This document shows positions 10,063 to 20,783 of a DNA stretch of 64,000 bases, piece by piece (within the stretch, counting starts at the first letter, position 1; the number at the start of each line of letters is the position of its first letter). This stretch comes from Rhizophlyctis rosea. Lineage: Eukaryota > Chytridiomycota > Chytridiomycetes > Rhizophlyctidales > Rhizophlyctidaceae. The stretch spans positions 124,001-188,000 of the forward strand of contig JADGJC010000020.1 of the NCBI GenBank assembly GCA_027596075.1. Reading direction: 5' to 3'. The notes under the pieces are model-generated. The model had not been told where the DNA came from and made no database searches. It worked only from the letters and a program-made list of their open reading frames with translations. The position numbers and the translations under genes were made by a program.

Positions 10063-11838
10063 ATGGCCGCCATCAGCGGCACGCGCCGCGCGCATCTGAA
10101 GGAAGAAAACCCGGAACACCAAGGCACATATCACGCTCACTCGTCTCTGCTTACGACTTCGACGGCTGCTGCGGCGAAAGTTGGAGAACGGTTCATCAAG
10201 ATCGACTGTAGTGAGACGGACGTTAAGTTTCCGCGTGATGTTTTGCAGCATATGCTGACGCGTCTTAGAGTATGGGGAAGCAACGTCAGTTTGGGGCTGG
10301 GATTAAGTAGTGCCCGCCCAGCGACATAGACTGCTTCGTCTCAAAAGCCCAATACACAGTCCCCGGTACAACATTCTCAACAAACCAAAACCAAGGAAAC
10401 TCGACAACCGCGTCATCGCCTCCGCCCAAACTACAACGCGACACTCCAAATCCAATGCGTCTACGCTTTCACAAACCCAACCGGCTAACGACGGCTCCTC
10501 CATCCTCAGCCAACAAGTCACCGTCACAGGCTTCGGCTCCCCGCGCTCGGCATGCACAAACGGTGGTGGAGCAACAACCACCTCCAACACCAACACCATC
10601 TTCTTCCTCTTCGTTTCCAACTCCCCGCCCAAAGGCCAAATACCCATCCTCTCCGTCTTTGACATCTGCACCGGCGGCGTGTCATACAACAATGACACAT
10701 TGCGCGCGTCGGGCAGATGCTCGCGCAAGAGCCCGCAGCAAGCGTTCTATGGGGCGAGAAGCGGGTCCTTCCAGTTGCACCATTCCGGGCTTGTTCACCG
10801 ATTCCGCACCGCCCAACACGGCGACCGCGACCAACGGACCGGGAAGCACGGCCAACTTGCCGGGTGCCGGTCAGAATCTTGCTGTAGAACGGTCGATCTT
10901 GGTGGGAATCTTCGGCGGGTCTTTTGGCGATTGCTGGTGCCAGTATCTGGGTGTGAGTGTAGTTATGTACAAACCGTAGGGCTTGCAAAAGTAGGCGGCA
11001 CATGGCGATGGACGGTGACAAGCCGATGCCTGTACGTAGTATTTATAGTATGCTCGCTTTGCGGGTCATGGAAGTGCGGGGGTGCCGAGGCGGTATGGGG
11101 TGAAATTCTTAGAACGGTCTTCGCATGCGGTTTGGTTGGTGATGACGAATGGTGTGGTTCCGGGTGTTTTTGCGGATGTAAGTGGGTTAATTGGGAAGTG
11201 GTGTTGATGGCTCGAGTCGGCCAACTTGTTTACATTCTTCATGGGCCTCACTTTCCAACTAACAGCGCTTTTCCACTACACGACGCTTCCATCCGCCGCC
11301 ATCCGCGGCATCGCCACAGCTCCAATCTTCATAAGTACTTCCTCTCAGCTCATCTGGTCGCTCATCCGTCGCCGCAGCCTTGCTCTCACGGATTCAGTCG
11401 GTTTGCTCATGCAGGCTTGTGAGTTTCATTAGTTTCTTCCAAAAATGCGCAATATCTCATCACCTCCATTTACATAGTCCTGACCTCCAACATCCTCCTA
11501 ATCCTCCTTTTCCCGCACCTCTCCACCCCCCCGTTCGCAACCCTCATCGCAATCTCCACCCCCTAGCGCTAACCCTCCTCCTCCTCCTCCTCCTCTCCCT
11601 CCTCCGTAATTTACAATATGTCTCCTTCCCGCACCACGTCGCGCGCGACTTCCTCACCGCGCGCAACGCGGTGGTGAAGAGAGACTGGGACGAGGTCGTC
11701 GCTGCTCACCCGGGCGTCAGGCGTGGTTGGAGGAAGGTTGCTTGGGTGTGGGTGGTGGGGACGGGATTCGAGGCTGTTGGGAGGGTGAAATGGTTGCGGC
11801 ATGCGACGTGTGGCAAGTCGGCTCATAATTACAGGTGA
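10063..11838 (+). CDS. multi-pass membrane protein of unknown function
   Basis: Proposed exons: 10063-10269, 10311-10952, 11049-11177, 11217-11418 and 11478-11838. The first introns are 41 and 96 nt; intron 3 is only 39 nt (GTAAGT ... CTCGAG). The N-terminal half is low-complexity and rich in proline, serine and threonine. The second half is hydrophobic: ILVGIFGGSFGDCW, VWLVMTNGVVPGVFA, LFTFFMGLTFQLTALF, and a helix pair around SNILLILLF and LALTLLLLLL. It then ends in a basic soluble tail (VARDFLTARNAVVKRDW). The frame must shift by one base near the C run at 11558-11565 to join the last two helices, so an indel, an assembly error or an extra intron is needed there. No family recognised; a membrane location is well supported. 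Confidence 0.55.
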
Positions 11839-11839
11839 G

Positions 11840-12690
11840 ATTATGAACTCAGATTAGAGGGTTGCTCTTTGCTGTGAGTGGCCCCAGCGCCTAAGTGGGC
11901 GCCAGCAGCTCTGTTCCTGCCGATCGTTCCGCCATTTCAATCAGCCAACCATCCATTCTTATTTCATAGATAGAATTCTGTTACCGCAAGATCGAGCGTA
12001 TCTTCCCTGCGATCGTAACGGAAATCTATCCGTTCTCAAGAACGGGTCGGGCGGAAGGACATTTTTTCATTTGAATAGATTGCCATAATATTTTACAAAA
12101 GTGGGCACCATTCGCGTCGATAATGGGATGGGCGAACGCTCAGCAACCAAATGAAAATGTTATGATAGGATTCGGCTATGGTCGCGTCAGTAGGTTGTCT
12201 CGCGTGAATTTGAGGACACCACTGTTGCATGGATGATGACAGTTGTGGAGGTTTCGCAAACTCATTTACGTATCGTCATTAGCATACGGCATTGATAGAA
12301 TCTGGACGAACTCATGCTTTATTCGTGGGATCAAGTTAATATGCCACTCCAATCGTATTCTGTAAAATTTTGCTTCAACTCAAGTCTCAACAAGGAGCTT
12401 GGGAAGGCTTCGCCACATCATGATGACTCAACGCAGGGTCCCAATTAGGAAACAGTTGAGGAAATAGTACTTGGTGTTGGCTCTGTTGGGGCCTGAGGGA
12501 GGATGAGGTTTGTCGGAATGATCGACACCAAAATTTGCATGGTTTCAAGACTTGTTCGACAGGGCGAATGTCATTTCACATCCTTTCATCAAAGAATGCT
12601 TCAGGTGCAATCCCTATTAAAATGATTCTATTCATCGAAACCCCACAACCATACTCCCCATCAACGGCGCAAGCTAACACTAATTCAAAG
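11840..12690. other. intergenic
   Basis: Lies between the tail of the membrane-protein gene and the 3' end of the ankyrin gene. I see no coding or RNA signal. Confidence 0.5.
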
Positions 12691-12694
12691 GAGT

Positions 12695-13909
12695 CTAAAC
12701 CACCGGCCCATCGTCCTCCCAATCAACACACCACAGCTTTTTCCACGTCTGTTTCTTCCGCCTACAACTAGTCTGAGACTTCTTCCTACGAGTGCCCTTG
12801 TGCAATAGCTTCATCATCTCCCCGTCCCTTTTCTGCACCGCAACCTGCATAGCTCTATCATCAAACAACTGAACATCGGCCCCAGCATCCAGAAGCAACT
12901 GCACTGTCAAAACGTCCCCTGATTCGACCCCTGCGACAAGTGAGCGACGCGCTGCGTGCGGGCTATATCCCGGATGTCGACGAAAATCGCTTGCACCCCA
13001 CCGCCTTCGAGAAAGTACCCCCTGAGCATTGGGATTCGCGCCGGCTTCTAAGCAGAAATCAACCATTTCGTTATCGCCCTTTCTAGCTATGTTGCACAAC
13101 GCTGCCTCCGCCAACACCGACATGGACTCGACCGGCGGTTCGTAGCATGTGCTGGCATCTAAGATGAGTTCGACAATCTCCATGCCGCCCCATCTGGAAG
13201 CCTCCCTGATTCCCGACAGAAAATCATCACTAAAGTCGCGCCCGCTGTCCAAAAGCGTCCTCACAACTTCCGTATGACAAAGCTGTGCAGCTACGAAGAA
13301 GGGGGTGTCGCCGTGACTGACAGTAGTTGATACTCCAGCTTCCAACAGAATCTTGATTACTTCAATCCGCTTATGCAGACAAGCCTCCCGGACAAGTTGT
13401 TCCTCCGTGTCATGAATGTCCGCTCCTAAGGCTATCATTTCGCGAAGCACCGTGGGCTGGTCGTGTTTGACAGCAAGAGATGCACCATACGTGATACTCT
13501 GTTGACCTCTTCCCATGATTTCGGGGTAGAATGCGTGCAGAATACGCAGGTGTCCCTTCGCACAAGCCCAGTTCCAAAGACATTTGTCGCAGTCTTTTCG
13601 ATGAGCTGGATACCACCATTTTGTGTTATGCCAGTCGTCATAGGCCAGCGGAAACTTTTGGAGTCGCCAGCAAGCTTCTGCGAAAGCGACGTCATAGGGC
13701 GTGATGACTTTGTTACAGGTTTTGCTGGTGCTGCGGAGGGCGTGGCTGCCGCGCGGACCGGCATGTCTGGCGATTGCGATTATGAGTTCGTTGGGGAGGA
13801 CGTAGATGGAGAAACCGGACGACGAGGCAGGCTTGTGTAGCGAGACAGCGGGTGGGTTCCTACAATTTTCCTGATACAAGTTGTGCAAAGAACAGTGAGC
13901 GTTGTGCAT
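12695..13909 (-). CDS. F-box-like ankyrin-repeat protein
   Basis: A single intronless frame of 404 residues, ATG at 13909 (MHNAHCSLHN). Residues 36-75 look like a degenerate F-box (VLPNELIIAIARHAGP ... LRSTSKTCN). From about residue 110 ankyrin repeats follow; clear ones are EVIKILLEAGVSTTVSHGDTP, EVVRTLLDSG, MEIVELILDAS, EMVDFCLEAGANPNAQG and LTVQLLLDAGADVQLFDD. It ends in a lysine/arginine-rich tail. By analogy with other F-box/ankyrin proteins it could recruit substrates to an SCF ubiquitin ligase; that is inference. It shares design with the frameshifted gene at 42181-44258. Confidence 0.85.
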   Translation of the reverse strand: MHNAHCSLHNLYQENCRNPPAVSLHKPASSSGFSIYVLPNELIIAIARHAGPRGSHALRSTSKTCNKVITPYDVAFAEACWRLQKFPLAYDDWHNTKWWYPAHRKDCDKCLWNWACAKGHLRILHAFYPEIMGRGQQSITYGASLAVKHDQPTVLREMIALGADIHDTEEQLVREACLHKRIEVIKILLEAGVSTTVSHGDTPFFVAAQLCHTEVVRTLLDSGRDFSDDFLSGIREASRWGGMEIVELILDASTCYEPPVESMSVLAEAALCNIARKGDNEMVDFCLEAGANPNAQGVLSRRRWGASDFRRHPGYSPHAARRSLVAGVESGDVLTVQLLLDAGADVQLFDDRAMQVAVQKRDGEMMKLLHKGTRRKKSQTSCRRKKQTWKKLWCVDWEDDGPVV

Positions 13910-14174
13910 GAGCGGATGGTGGGAACTTGACTAAACTGCAGTACCATGTTCTCCTCTTTTTAAAAAGTATCCCCAAACAAGTACGGAGTGTAGCGGGTAC
14001 AAATACTGCCGTGCCGAGGATGGCTGTTGTTAGAAGGTTCTGAGATCTTACTGGATTTCCGTTTGTTGCAAACGGACTAATGGAGGAGAGCAATCAATGC
14101 AAGGTTATTTACTTAGGTCAGGTTTAGGTCAGGTTTATAACGTTGCCAGTGGGCGACAGCCCGCTCTTGCCAAC

Positions 14175-14242
14175 CTCCCTCTAGCTCAAGCAGAGCGCCT
14201 GTCGGCCGACAGGAGATACTGGTTCAAGTCCAGCGAGGAAGT
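14175..14242 (+). other. tRNA-like sequence with palindromic anticodon arm
   Basis: An A-box-like TAGCTCAAGCAG and a B box GGTTCAAGTCC are 38 nt apart. The acceptor CTCCCTC pairs with GAGGAAG at six of seven positions, the D arm is GCTC/GAGC and the T arm nearly pairs. In place of an anticodon arm there is a perfect 16-nt palindrome, CCTGTCGGCCGACAGG (14198-14213), which leaves no usable seven-base loop. It looks like a tRNA-derived head of a repeat rather than a tRNA gene. Array B begins about 100 bp downstream. Confidence 0.6.
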
Positions 14243-14344
14243 TTTCTACCCCGGCGACACGAAGAAGATAGCGAAGATTTGCCCGACATCGGTTGGGTAC
14301 GGCCAGAACGACTGGGCAGGACCGACAACAGCAAGAAGGAAAAT

Positions 14345-14870
14345 CTTCACAGCCTTGCACTTTTGTGCCTGGTGAGGGGGTTCGAGCCGCACAGCCTTGT
14401 ACTTCTGTGCTTGGTGAGCGGACAGCTGCGACTTCGAAACCAACTAAAACAAAAGCGGTCCGACAGCCTTACACCTTGGTGCTTGGTGACGGGACACCAT
14501 CGACTTCGACAACAACAAGAAGGAAACCTTCACAGCCTGGTACCTAGGTGTTTGGTGAGGGGGTCGAGCCGCACAGCCTTGTACTTAGGTGCCTGGTGAG
14601 CGGATCAGCTGCATCGCCGACACCGACTACGGCCCGACAGCCTTGCACTTAGGTGCTTGGTGACGGGACACCTTCAACTTCGACAACGACAAGAAAGAAA
14701 CCTTCACAGCCTTGTACTTAGGTGCCTGGTGAGGGGGTCGAGCCGCACAGCCTTTTACTTAGGTGCCTGGTGAGCGGACAGCTGCATCTTCAACACCGAG
14801 TACAGCACAGCGGCCTGACAGCCTCGCACCTTGGTGCTTGGTGACGGGACACCTGCAACGTCAACAATAG
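14345..14870 (+). repeat. hairpin-repeat array B: nine units in three higher-order triplets
   Basis: The core, approximately CAGCCTTGTACTTAGGTGC followed by YTGGTGA, recurs near 14350, 14391, 14464, 14534, 14572, 14638, 14708, 14749 and 14819. Units come in three types that repeat in order, giving a 174-184 nt higher-order period. The outer arms differ by type but pair: CTTCAC with GTGAGG, CCGC with GCGG, and GTCCG or CCCG with CGGGAC or CGGG. The inner stem also varies while staying palindromic (GCAC/GTGC, CACC/GGTG, ACC/GGT). Non-coding. Confidence 0.85.
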
Positions 14871-15230
14871 TATCAAGTACACCACGCGGTGTTGTGTCTC
14901 TGTGTTCGTGTGTGTGTTCTGCGTCTGCATTCATTTTGGCCAAGTTCTAATGGCCAATGTCCTCGTCGGAGTTGCTGGTACGTTGTCATTCGTTCATCCC
15001 AGCTCGGCCATTACTGATTCATCTTTTATAGGAATCATTCAAGTCGACTAACACGAGACGAGAGAGGATGGGCTTTTGAAATGGAAGACGGCAAGATGAT
15101 GGACATTTTGGGATGGGGATGGAGGTTGGATAGGTTTGTATGGACCTGTACTATAAACACATTGAGTCAATGTGTACGATTCCGAGTTGGAATCTCTAAA
15201 TGAGGTGACCTGATTGGTCTGCCTCGCTTC
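14871..15230. other. intergenic between array B and the dispersed repeat
   Basis: I see no gene. It separates array B from the dispersed repeat starting at 15231. Confidence 0.5.
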
Positions 15231-15335
15231 CATTGGAGGTGGCCCGGTTGGGTCTGCCTCCCCTGTTTTTAATGCCGCTACACCAGTCCAAAGCCTGGGG
15301 TTCCGCTCTCGAGTGGAAAAGCGCAGATGGGAAAC
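15231..15335 (+). repeat. dispersed ~110-bp repeat, copy 1
   Basis: Closely matches the reverse complement of 36332-36448: shared blocks include CATTGGAGGTGG, TCTGCCTCCCC, GTTTTTAATGCCGCT, CCAGTCCAAAGCCTGGGG and GCAGATGGGAAAC. It contains a hairpin (GGAGG with CCTCC, enclosing CCC with GGG). It lies downstream of hairpin array B. Confidence 0.85.
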
Positions 15336-15870
15336 AGTGCTCCAATAAACTATACATAATCTACACATCATTGTACCAACAGTGGTCCTTCGTCGTGGTT
15401 ACTATTGGCAGTCTCAAACGAGGGAGTATCCACCCTGACGAGTTTAAAGTCATTCACAGGATGAACAGCTGCCATCTCAGTAGCAGAGCCACGTAACTTT
15501 CCGAATCCTTGCGATCAATTATCCAACCCTTATGATTTATGAGGATTTTTCCCTGCGCATTCTGTTTCATGGTCTCGCGTTCCTCAAGTGTGAACCTAGA
15601 CGGCAACGGTGTCCACAATTGATTTACAATTAAGCAAACTACTCACGTACACTTTACGAGGAAAAGAGGACATGGGGTTTGGATTTTTGACAGAATGAAA
15701 CAAAAACCAACTACCCTCGCCGACTACTGCTACACGATATACCGAAAAATCATACAACGCCAACCCAGAAAAAAAAAAAGTAACCAAAAAATACTATCTG
15801 GATGGAAAAAAGTCCTCGCGAAAACACACAACTGAAGAGGATACTGCCGGTACGGAGTTTTGGAGATTGC
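15336..15870. other. intergenic / 3' flank
   Basis: I recognise nothing coding. It probably includes the 3' UTR of the minus-strand gene ending at 15873. Confidence 0.5.
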
Positions 15871-15872
15871 TT

Positions 15873-17572
15873 TTAGGAGGATGCGGGAGCTAGGATGGTG
15901 ACGCGTTCGGGAATGGAGATGGGAAGGGGGTCGGAATTGACGCGAAGAATGGCAGGATGGAACGCGGTTTTCAGAAAATTCTCCTGCACCAACGACGGTC
16001 CACTGCCCGCCGTCACGTGAAGGGTGACTTCTTGAAGGTTAGGGACCGCGCGGGTATACTGGCTGTTACAAGGAAGCAATTGTCATCATCAATATTCATA
16101 TACTCCAGCTATAATGAAATATAACGATCATTGCAAAAACTTACTCCCACTTCTTGACATGATATGGCCATTGTAATCCAAATCCATAATCCGCAGAGCT
16201 GGAAATCGGATTTTATCTAGGAGCTGCGGTTTGATGTGGGGGCGGCTGCGGATACGAAGCGTGTGAAGTGGGTATGAGGATTCACGTTCCGCGAGGTGGG
16301 ATATGACCTGGAGGGACAATCAGACAGGGTCCATTTTGACTGATTGGAAAATTTCGTACACACCTTTCCCACAACCGCCCTCTCGAACTCCTCGGTGCCC
16401 TCCAGATTCAACTCCTCCAAACGCATCTGATGCGCCCCCAACAGTTCGTACCGAAAATCACAATCCGTGTTCATGATGGTGAGCTTTTTGAGGTGGTCCG
16501 ACAATAGCTGTTGAAGGCTGCGCCAGTCAAGACGGGTTCCAACAAGTTGCAAATCACGCAGCTTCATATACGGGCCAGACGCTGTTGGGGTCGCTTGACG
16601 GCCTTGAGGGGTCGGCTCGCGATTTGGAGGTGGAGGTGTTTCGATCGTGATATGAGATATCTTCAGTGTAAGGGGTTCCAAAGCCTCCGCAGCGGTGCGA
16701 ATGGCGACGAGGGCTTGGAGGTTGTCATGAGAGAGGGTACAGTGGTTGCGACCATTTCCGGTGATCTCAATCGTGACGTGATGCTAAAATGAATAAGAAA
16801 TTGTCAGCTTTGGATACTGTGACAATGGCATAAGTGAATGAAATTGAGAATGAAGGAAGACTTACCAGCAACTTGTATGCATCTTCCTTCAACTGAACAG
16901 CAACACGGCTTTCATTATTGTACAAGAACTGAGGGTTCACGCCGGACCAGCAATCGACACCACGAGGGAATTGTTTGAATACCCTAACCCGCATCCACCC
17001 TACGGGAGCGCCTTCGAAACTTGCGTCACTAGGGAGTGTGGTCGAACTTCGCGTATTGTTGAGAAACTCTGGGTTGAAGGTTGGTATCAGGATTGATGCG
17101 AGGGGTTTCAGGTGTTGTTCCGCTGGTGGGTGTAGGAAGTGAGGGAGTCATACGGGGAGGTGCACGGCGGTTGTTGGCGTCAGCTATGGGTGTGAGGTTG
17201 CGATCCGGAATGGGGCCGTCGGGGTTGCTATACCAAAGCCTTTGGTTCACTCGACTATTTACCAATCGTTCCTGCTCCACTCTAGCCTGACGAGGGGAAA
17301 CAGCGCCTTGAGGGGTAGTATTTTCACCATCGTCTGCGGGGGGTGGAAGTGTCGGGAAGGGTGCTTGTGGGAAAGTATTGTGTGTCTTCTCGTTCACTTT
17401 CACAATCGAAACACAGTCTGCTGGTTGAACGGTTTTTGGCATAACCGCACTCCGTGCAACGCCAGTCTCCGGGCAAACCAGAGCCGGACCTGGAGCGTAA
17501 GGTGGAGCGTGGGGCGTGTGGACGGGAAGCAGAGGATTGGGTGGAGGCGGAGAGGGAGCGGCGGTGGGCCAT
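15873..17572 (-). CDS. RanBP2-type zinc finger plus LRR-like domain protein
   Basis: Proposed exons from the 5' end: 17398-17572; 17154-17333 (64-nt intron, GTGAAC ... CCGCAG); about 16866-17011; 16364-16783; 16145-16307; last exon to 15873. Residues 36-56 form a RanBP2-type finger (WRCTECGYAKN ... CFDC: W-x-C-x2-C, N, C-x2-C), a fold that usually binds ubiquitin or RNA. A low-complexity linker with TPQGA follows. Then comes VGWMRVRVFKQF and, after another intron, HHVTIEITGNGRN and LRR-like strands (LRDLQLVG ... LKKLTIMN ... LEELNLEG). Same order as the gene at 20784-22419. The second and last introns are the least certain. Cellular role is unknown. Confidence 0.65.
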
Positions 17573-19040
17573 GTTTGTTAGACGATGTCAATGGAAGTTT
17601 TACCCGTGCTAGCGATATTCGATGATTTGAGAGAAGAGGGTTTCAGGGATGGATGATGAGAAAGGTTCTTTTATTATTTCCGTGCAGAGAACTTTTCCCA
17701 CGGTCAACGAGCTCCATCGACCTTTCAGCTGCCGAGGGCCAACTTCTCTTCGCAGGACTTTAACCAGCGCGCTTTCCTTGCATCCACTCACTCAAACCAG
17801 TGATTTGTTTCGCCACCCGGCATCATCCCATCCAATCATTGGGCGCGTCACCACGTCATGCGGCATGAGTGTCAAATGATGCAAGGATGCAAGCTGCAGA
17901 TACAGATGTGCGATTCCCTTATGCACCCCAACAGGAAGAGCGTGAACTGCGTGGTTTTTTGCCCCATTATGAAGCACTCCTGCTGCTGCGATTACATGCA
18001 GATTCCGTGAATTTGCTATCAATTAAAATATGTTGAACCAATATCAGGAGTCTGTAGTAGAAATGCCAGCGCATGATTGCACTAAAGGTTTGATGTTGGC
18101 ACTGTACAGAATGAGATCATAGCAAATCGTCTTATCACTTGGTCCCTCCTCCATGGTGCAATAGTATAGATGCAACTTGGTGGGATGAGTCAACATCTGA
18201 CCACATCACACCCCTTAATACGCGGCGTGGAATCCAACTTCCATTAAAAGGCACCATCATGACAATTGTCTCTGTGTTTCGTACGAAGGGGACGTCGTGA
18301 TAGCTATGGACGAGAATGACCTTGAAGTGCGCATCGCCATCATTCCTTTTCTCACCCATCGAGACAACCGATGGACACTCGAAGCAATACTTTTCATCAA
18401 CGGCTCCCCTGGTGATATCCCCCATTTTCCGCAGGATTCATGCAGATTCTGTTTCACAACGGTATGCACAATCAACGATGGGTAGGAGGAAGGAGGAAGA
18501 GGTCCGTCAAAAACGCGTCTGCTGCGCCACGTGCATCCTCCTTTTTTCGACCTCACCTGCATGTGTTTGGCCCTTTTTGTGGGCATGACTAGTAGAGCCT
18601 TACCACTTTCTCCCTGTTCGTAAAACCAGGTCTTGGTCAGTTGAGCTTCAAATGAGGAGGTATTAGTCTTGTTCTATGTTTAAATGCATGAAGCTTACCA
18701 GCGTTCTAAATGGGTTAAGATTTAACGGGCGCTACATAAAATCATTGCGTTTGGTCAGGATGCACCTCGTTTGCAGGATGCATAGAAGCGAAAAGCCACG
18801 AAATCATGCGTTCCAACCAATCACAATGCTTGAGAGGATCTTCAATTTCTTGAGTGGGATGCCAGGGTCCTTCCGAAGGTCTCGTTGAGATCGGTGGCCA
18901 TTCCCGCCAAATTGGTTAGCTTTGGTTTTGTAGGGTTGAACCATGGTGGAACACCCCAAAGTCCTTGCGGGTTCATTCGTGAGGATGAGCCGTTACCCAA
19001 TGAGATTCAACCATCATGCAATGACCAATCACCAATTTAC
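17573..19040. other. intergenic, nothing recognised
   Basis: Minus-strand frames at 18135-18425 and 18257-18586 overlap each other and match no family I know. Some of this will be promoter of the zinc-finger gene and 3' flank of the gene at 19044. Confidence 0.4.
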
Positions 19041-19043
19041 TAT

Positions 19044-19889
19044 TTACACAGTGATCATCCTCAAAAACTCCGAGCTGCTGCCCACCTCACCAATGCCCTC
19101 GCTGTCGTCAAGATAGAAATCTAATACAGGCCCCTCTTTCGAAAGCTCAGTCATCAGATCCACCAAACTCCCACCATCCTCCTCCATCTCCTCATCCTCC
19201 TGACCACCCTCTCCCTTCCCACCCTCCTTCATCCCACTCTCCTCAACACCACCCCCTCCCATCCCTTCCTCCAACTTCCCTTTGTTCCCTTCCTCCCCAT
19301 CCCCCTCATCCTCATCACCTCGAAGCCCTTCCAATATGGTATTGAGCATGGTGATTCCCTGCAAAGGCACATGGCGTAGGGGTGAGGGGTGCTTCCTCAT
19401 TTTGGCCTTTGAGGGTATCACACTGCCGGGGATGAGGATGAGGTATGAGTTTTCTGGGTAAGGTGGAGAGGTGTAGGGTGGGAGGAGAGGGAGAAGTTGG
19501 TTGGGACGGAATGGGTTTATGGTAGAGGCGGAAGCGGGTAGTAACAACCGCCCAAGAGTTTGCTTGTCCGGAACGGAAGAAGGGAGAGCGATATCGTCAA
19601 TCTTCTTATTACCAAAGGATGAGAACAGAAGAATTGTGACCCGTCCAGAGATTGGCTCTTTCGCGACTACCAAAACGGAATGTTTGCTGTTCGTGATTTT
19701 GAGGTGTATGGGTTCTGGTTGGAGAATCGGTGTGGAGGGATGGGACGTGCTCGGACTGGAAGTTCCTGACGAAGGGGTGGCGGGACGGGATAGGACGGCG
19801 TCCCATCCCCCACCAGATGCCACTTTCGCTCGGTATACGGATCCCACAACAAGGTCCTTAAAAGAAACATGGGGTTCTACGGCGGACAT
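19044..19889 (-). CDS. uncharacterised 281-aa protein
   Basis: Intronless frame, ATG at 19889 (MSAVEPHVSFKDL). Residues 1-170 look globular, with beta-rich segments (SVLVVAKEPISGRVTILLFSS, NSYLILIPGSVIPS) interrupted by a serine/proline/threonine stretch. Residues about 185-250 are strongly acidic and glycine rich (DEDEGDGEEG ... EDEEMEED), followed by a short leucine-rich end. No known domain seen. The continuous frame and a compositional layout unlike background support a real gene. Confidence 0.65.
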   Translation of the reverse strand: MSAVEPHVSFKDLVVGSVYRAKVASGGGWDAVLSRPATPSSGTSSPSTSHPSTPILQPEPIHLKITNSKHSVLVVAKEPISGRVTILLFSSFGNKKIDDIALPSSVPDKQTLGRLLLPASASTINPFRPNQLLPLLPPYTSPPYPENSYLILIPGSVIPSKAKMRKHPSPLRHVPLQGITMLNTILEGLRGDEDEGDGEEGNKGKLEEGMGGGGVEESGMKEGGKGEGGQEDEEMEEDGGSLVDLMTELSKEGPVLDFYLDDSEGIGEVGSSSEFLRMITV

Positions 19890-20780
19890 TGTCGAATTAA
19901 ATTGTTGGGAGGGACGGGGTCAAGAGAGCTGCATTTCAAAGCTGCGCATTCACATCCATTTTTGGCATTTACCAAAATTAGTATCCTGTTGAAACTTGGA
20001 AATCCCACACATCGCACCACAACCCAGCACCGCCTTCCCGCCACACATTCCCGCCATGCGGCCACGGACACGTTTTTTGTAGAATCGTAAAAATACAAAA
20101 TCCAATCATGTTCGCTTAGAATTGCGCAAAGAATTCAGCAGGAAGAAGGTAATCAAATCGATTTACTATACGAATACACAACCAACAGGTAAATACAACA
20201 GTACTCCAAACAATGAAAAAACAAACGGGAGAAAAAAATAAAAATAAAAGCGAATCAAAGAGAAGAAGGGACACCAGAGCAGAAATGTTCCTTCCCCATC
20301 CTGCGCCGAACATACTACAACAGAAAAAATAGCAAACCAATTACAACAATAATGTGCCAAGCGAAACAAAACAGACTAAACTTTCCCACCAGCAAAATAT
20401 TCCCCTCCACTATAAAAAGAAAAAAACAGAAAACAACCCACCAACCGGGTCGCAAAAACGAAAAAAAAATCAAAAGCTAGATGACATTTTACGACCGGGA
20501 AAAACACACCCCCCTCCCCCCAAACCACCTCACAACACCCTCCGTATAAATCCCCAAACTTCCCCCAATTGTTATGAAGGTAGCAGGAATCAACGGCGGA
20601 GTTTTGGAGAGAGGAAGTAGTTATCGAGGAATTTATGGACGAGTGTTTGGAATGAGCCTGGACATGTCCTCGTTCCTGTGGGCATGGGTCCGGGCCCTGT
20701 GGGTGGGTGTTGTGGCTGTTGCGGGGTGGGTGGTGGCGAGGGTGGGAGTTGGTGCGGGTTGTGCCGGGTTGGTGGGGTGC
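19890..20780. other. intergenic, A-rich
   Basis: 20200-20480 is rich in A runs on the plus strand. It lies between the 5' end of the 281-aa gene and the 3' end of the zinc-finger/LRR gene. No gene seen. Confidence 0.5.
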
Positions 20781-20783
20781 GGG

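Noticed and set aside
10310..11422. Long plus-strand open frame of 370 codons
   Set aside because: Its product lacks sensible composition and is out of frame with the hydrophobic helices and the good splice sites of the membrane-protein gene occupying the same DNA.
13860..14093. 77-residue minus-strand frame with one hydrophobic helix
   Set aside because: It overlaps the 5' end of the ankyrin gene, has no homology I can see, and is short enough to be chance.
14345..14870. Hammerhead-type ribozyme tandem repeat
   Set aside because: TGGTGA next to a stem suggested a hammerhead core, but the required CUGANGA...GAAA arrangement is not present in the units.
17324..17340. One-base indel in the C6 run as the reason for a frame change after the RanBP2 finger
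   Set aside because: A 64-nt GT-AG intron (17334-17397) restores the frame and aligns the linker with the paralogue, so no indel is needed.
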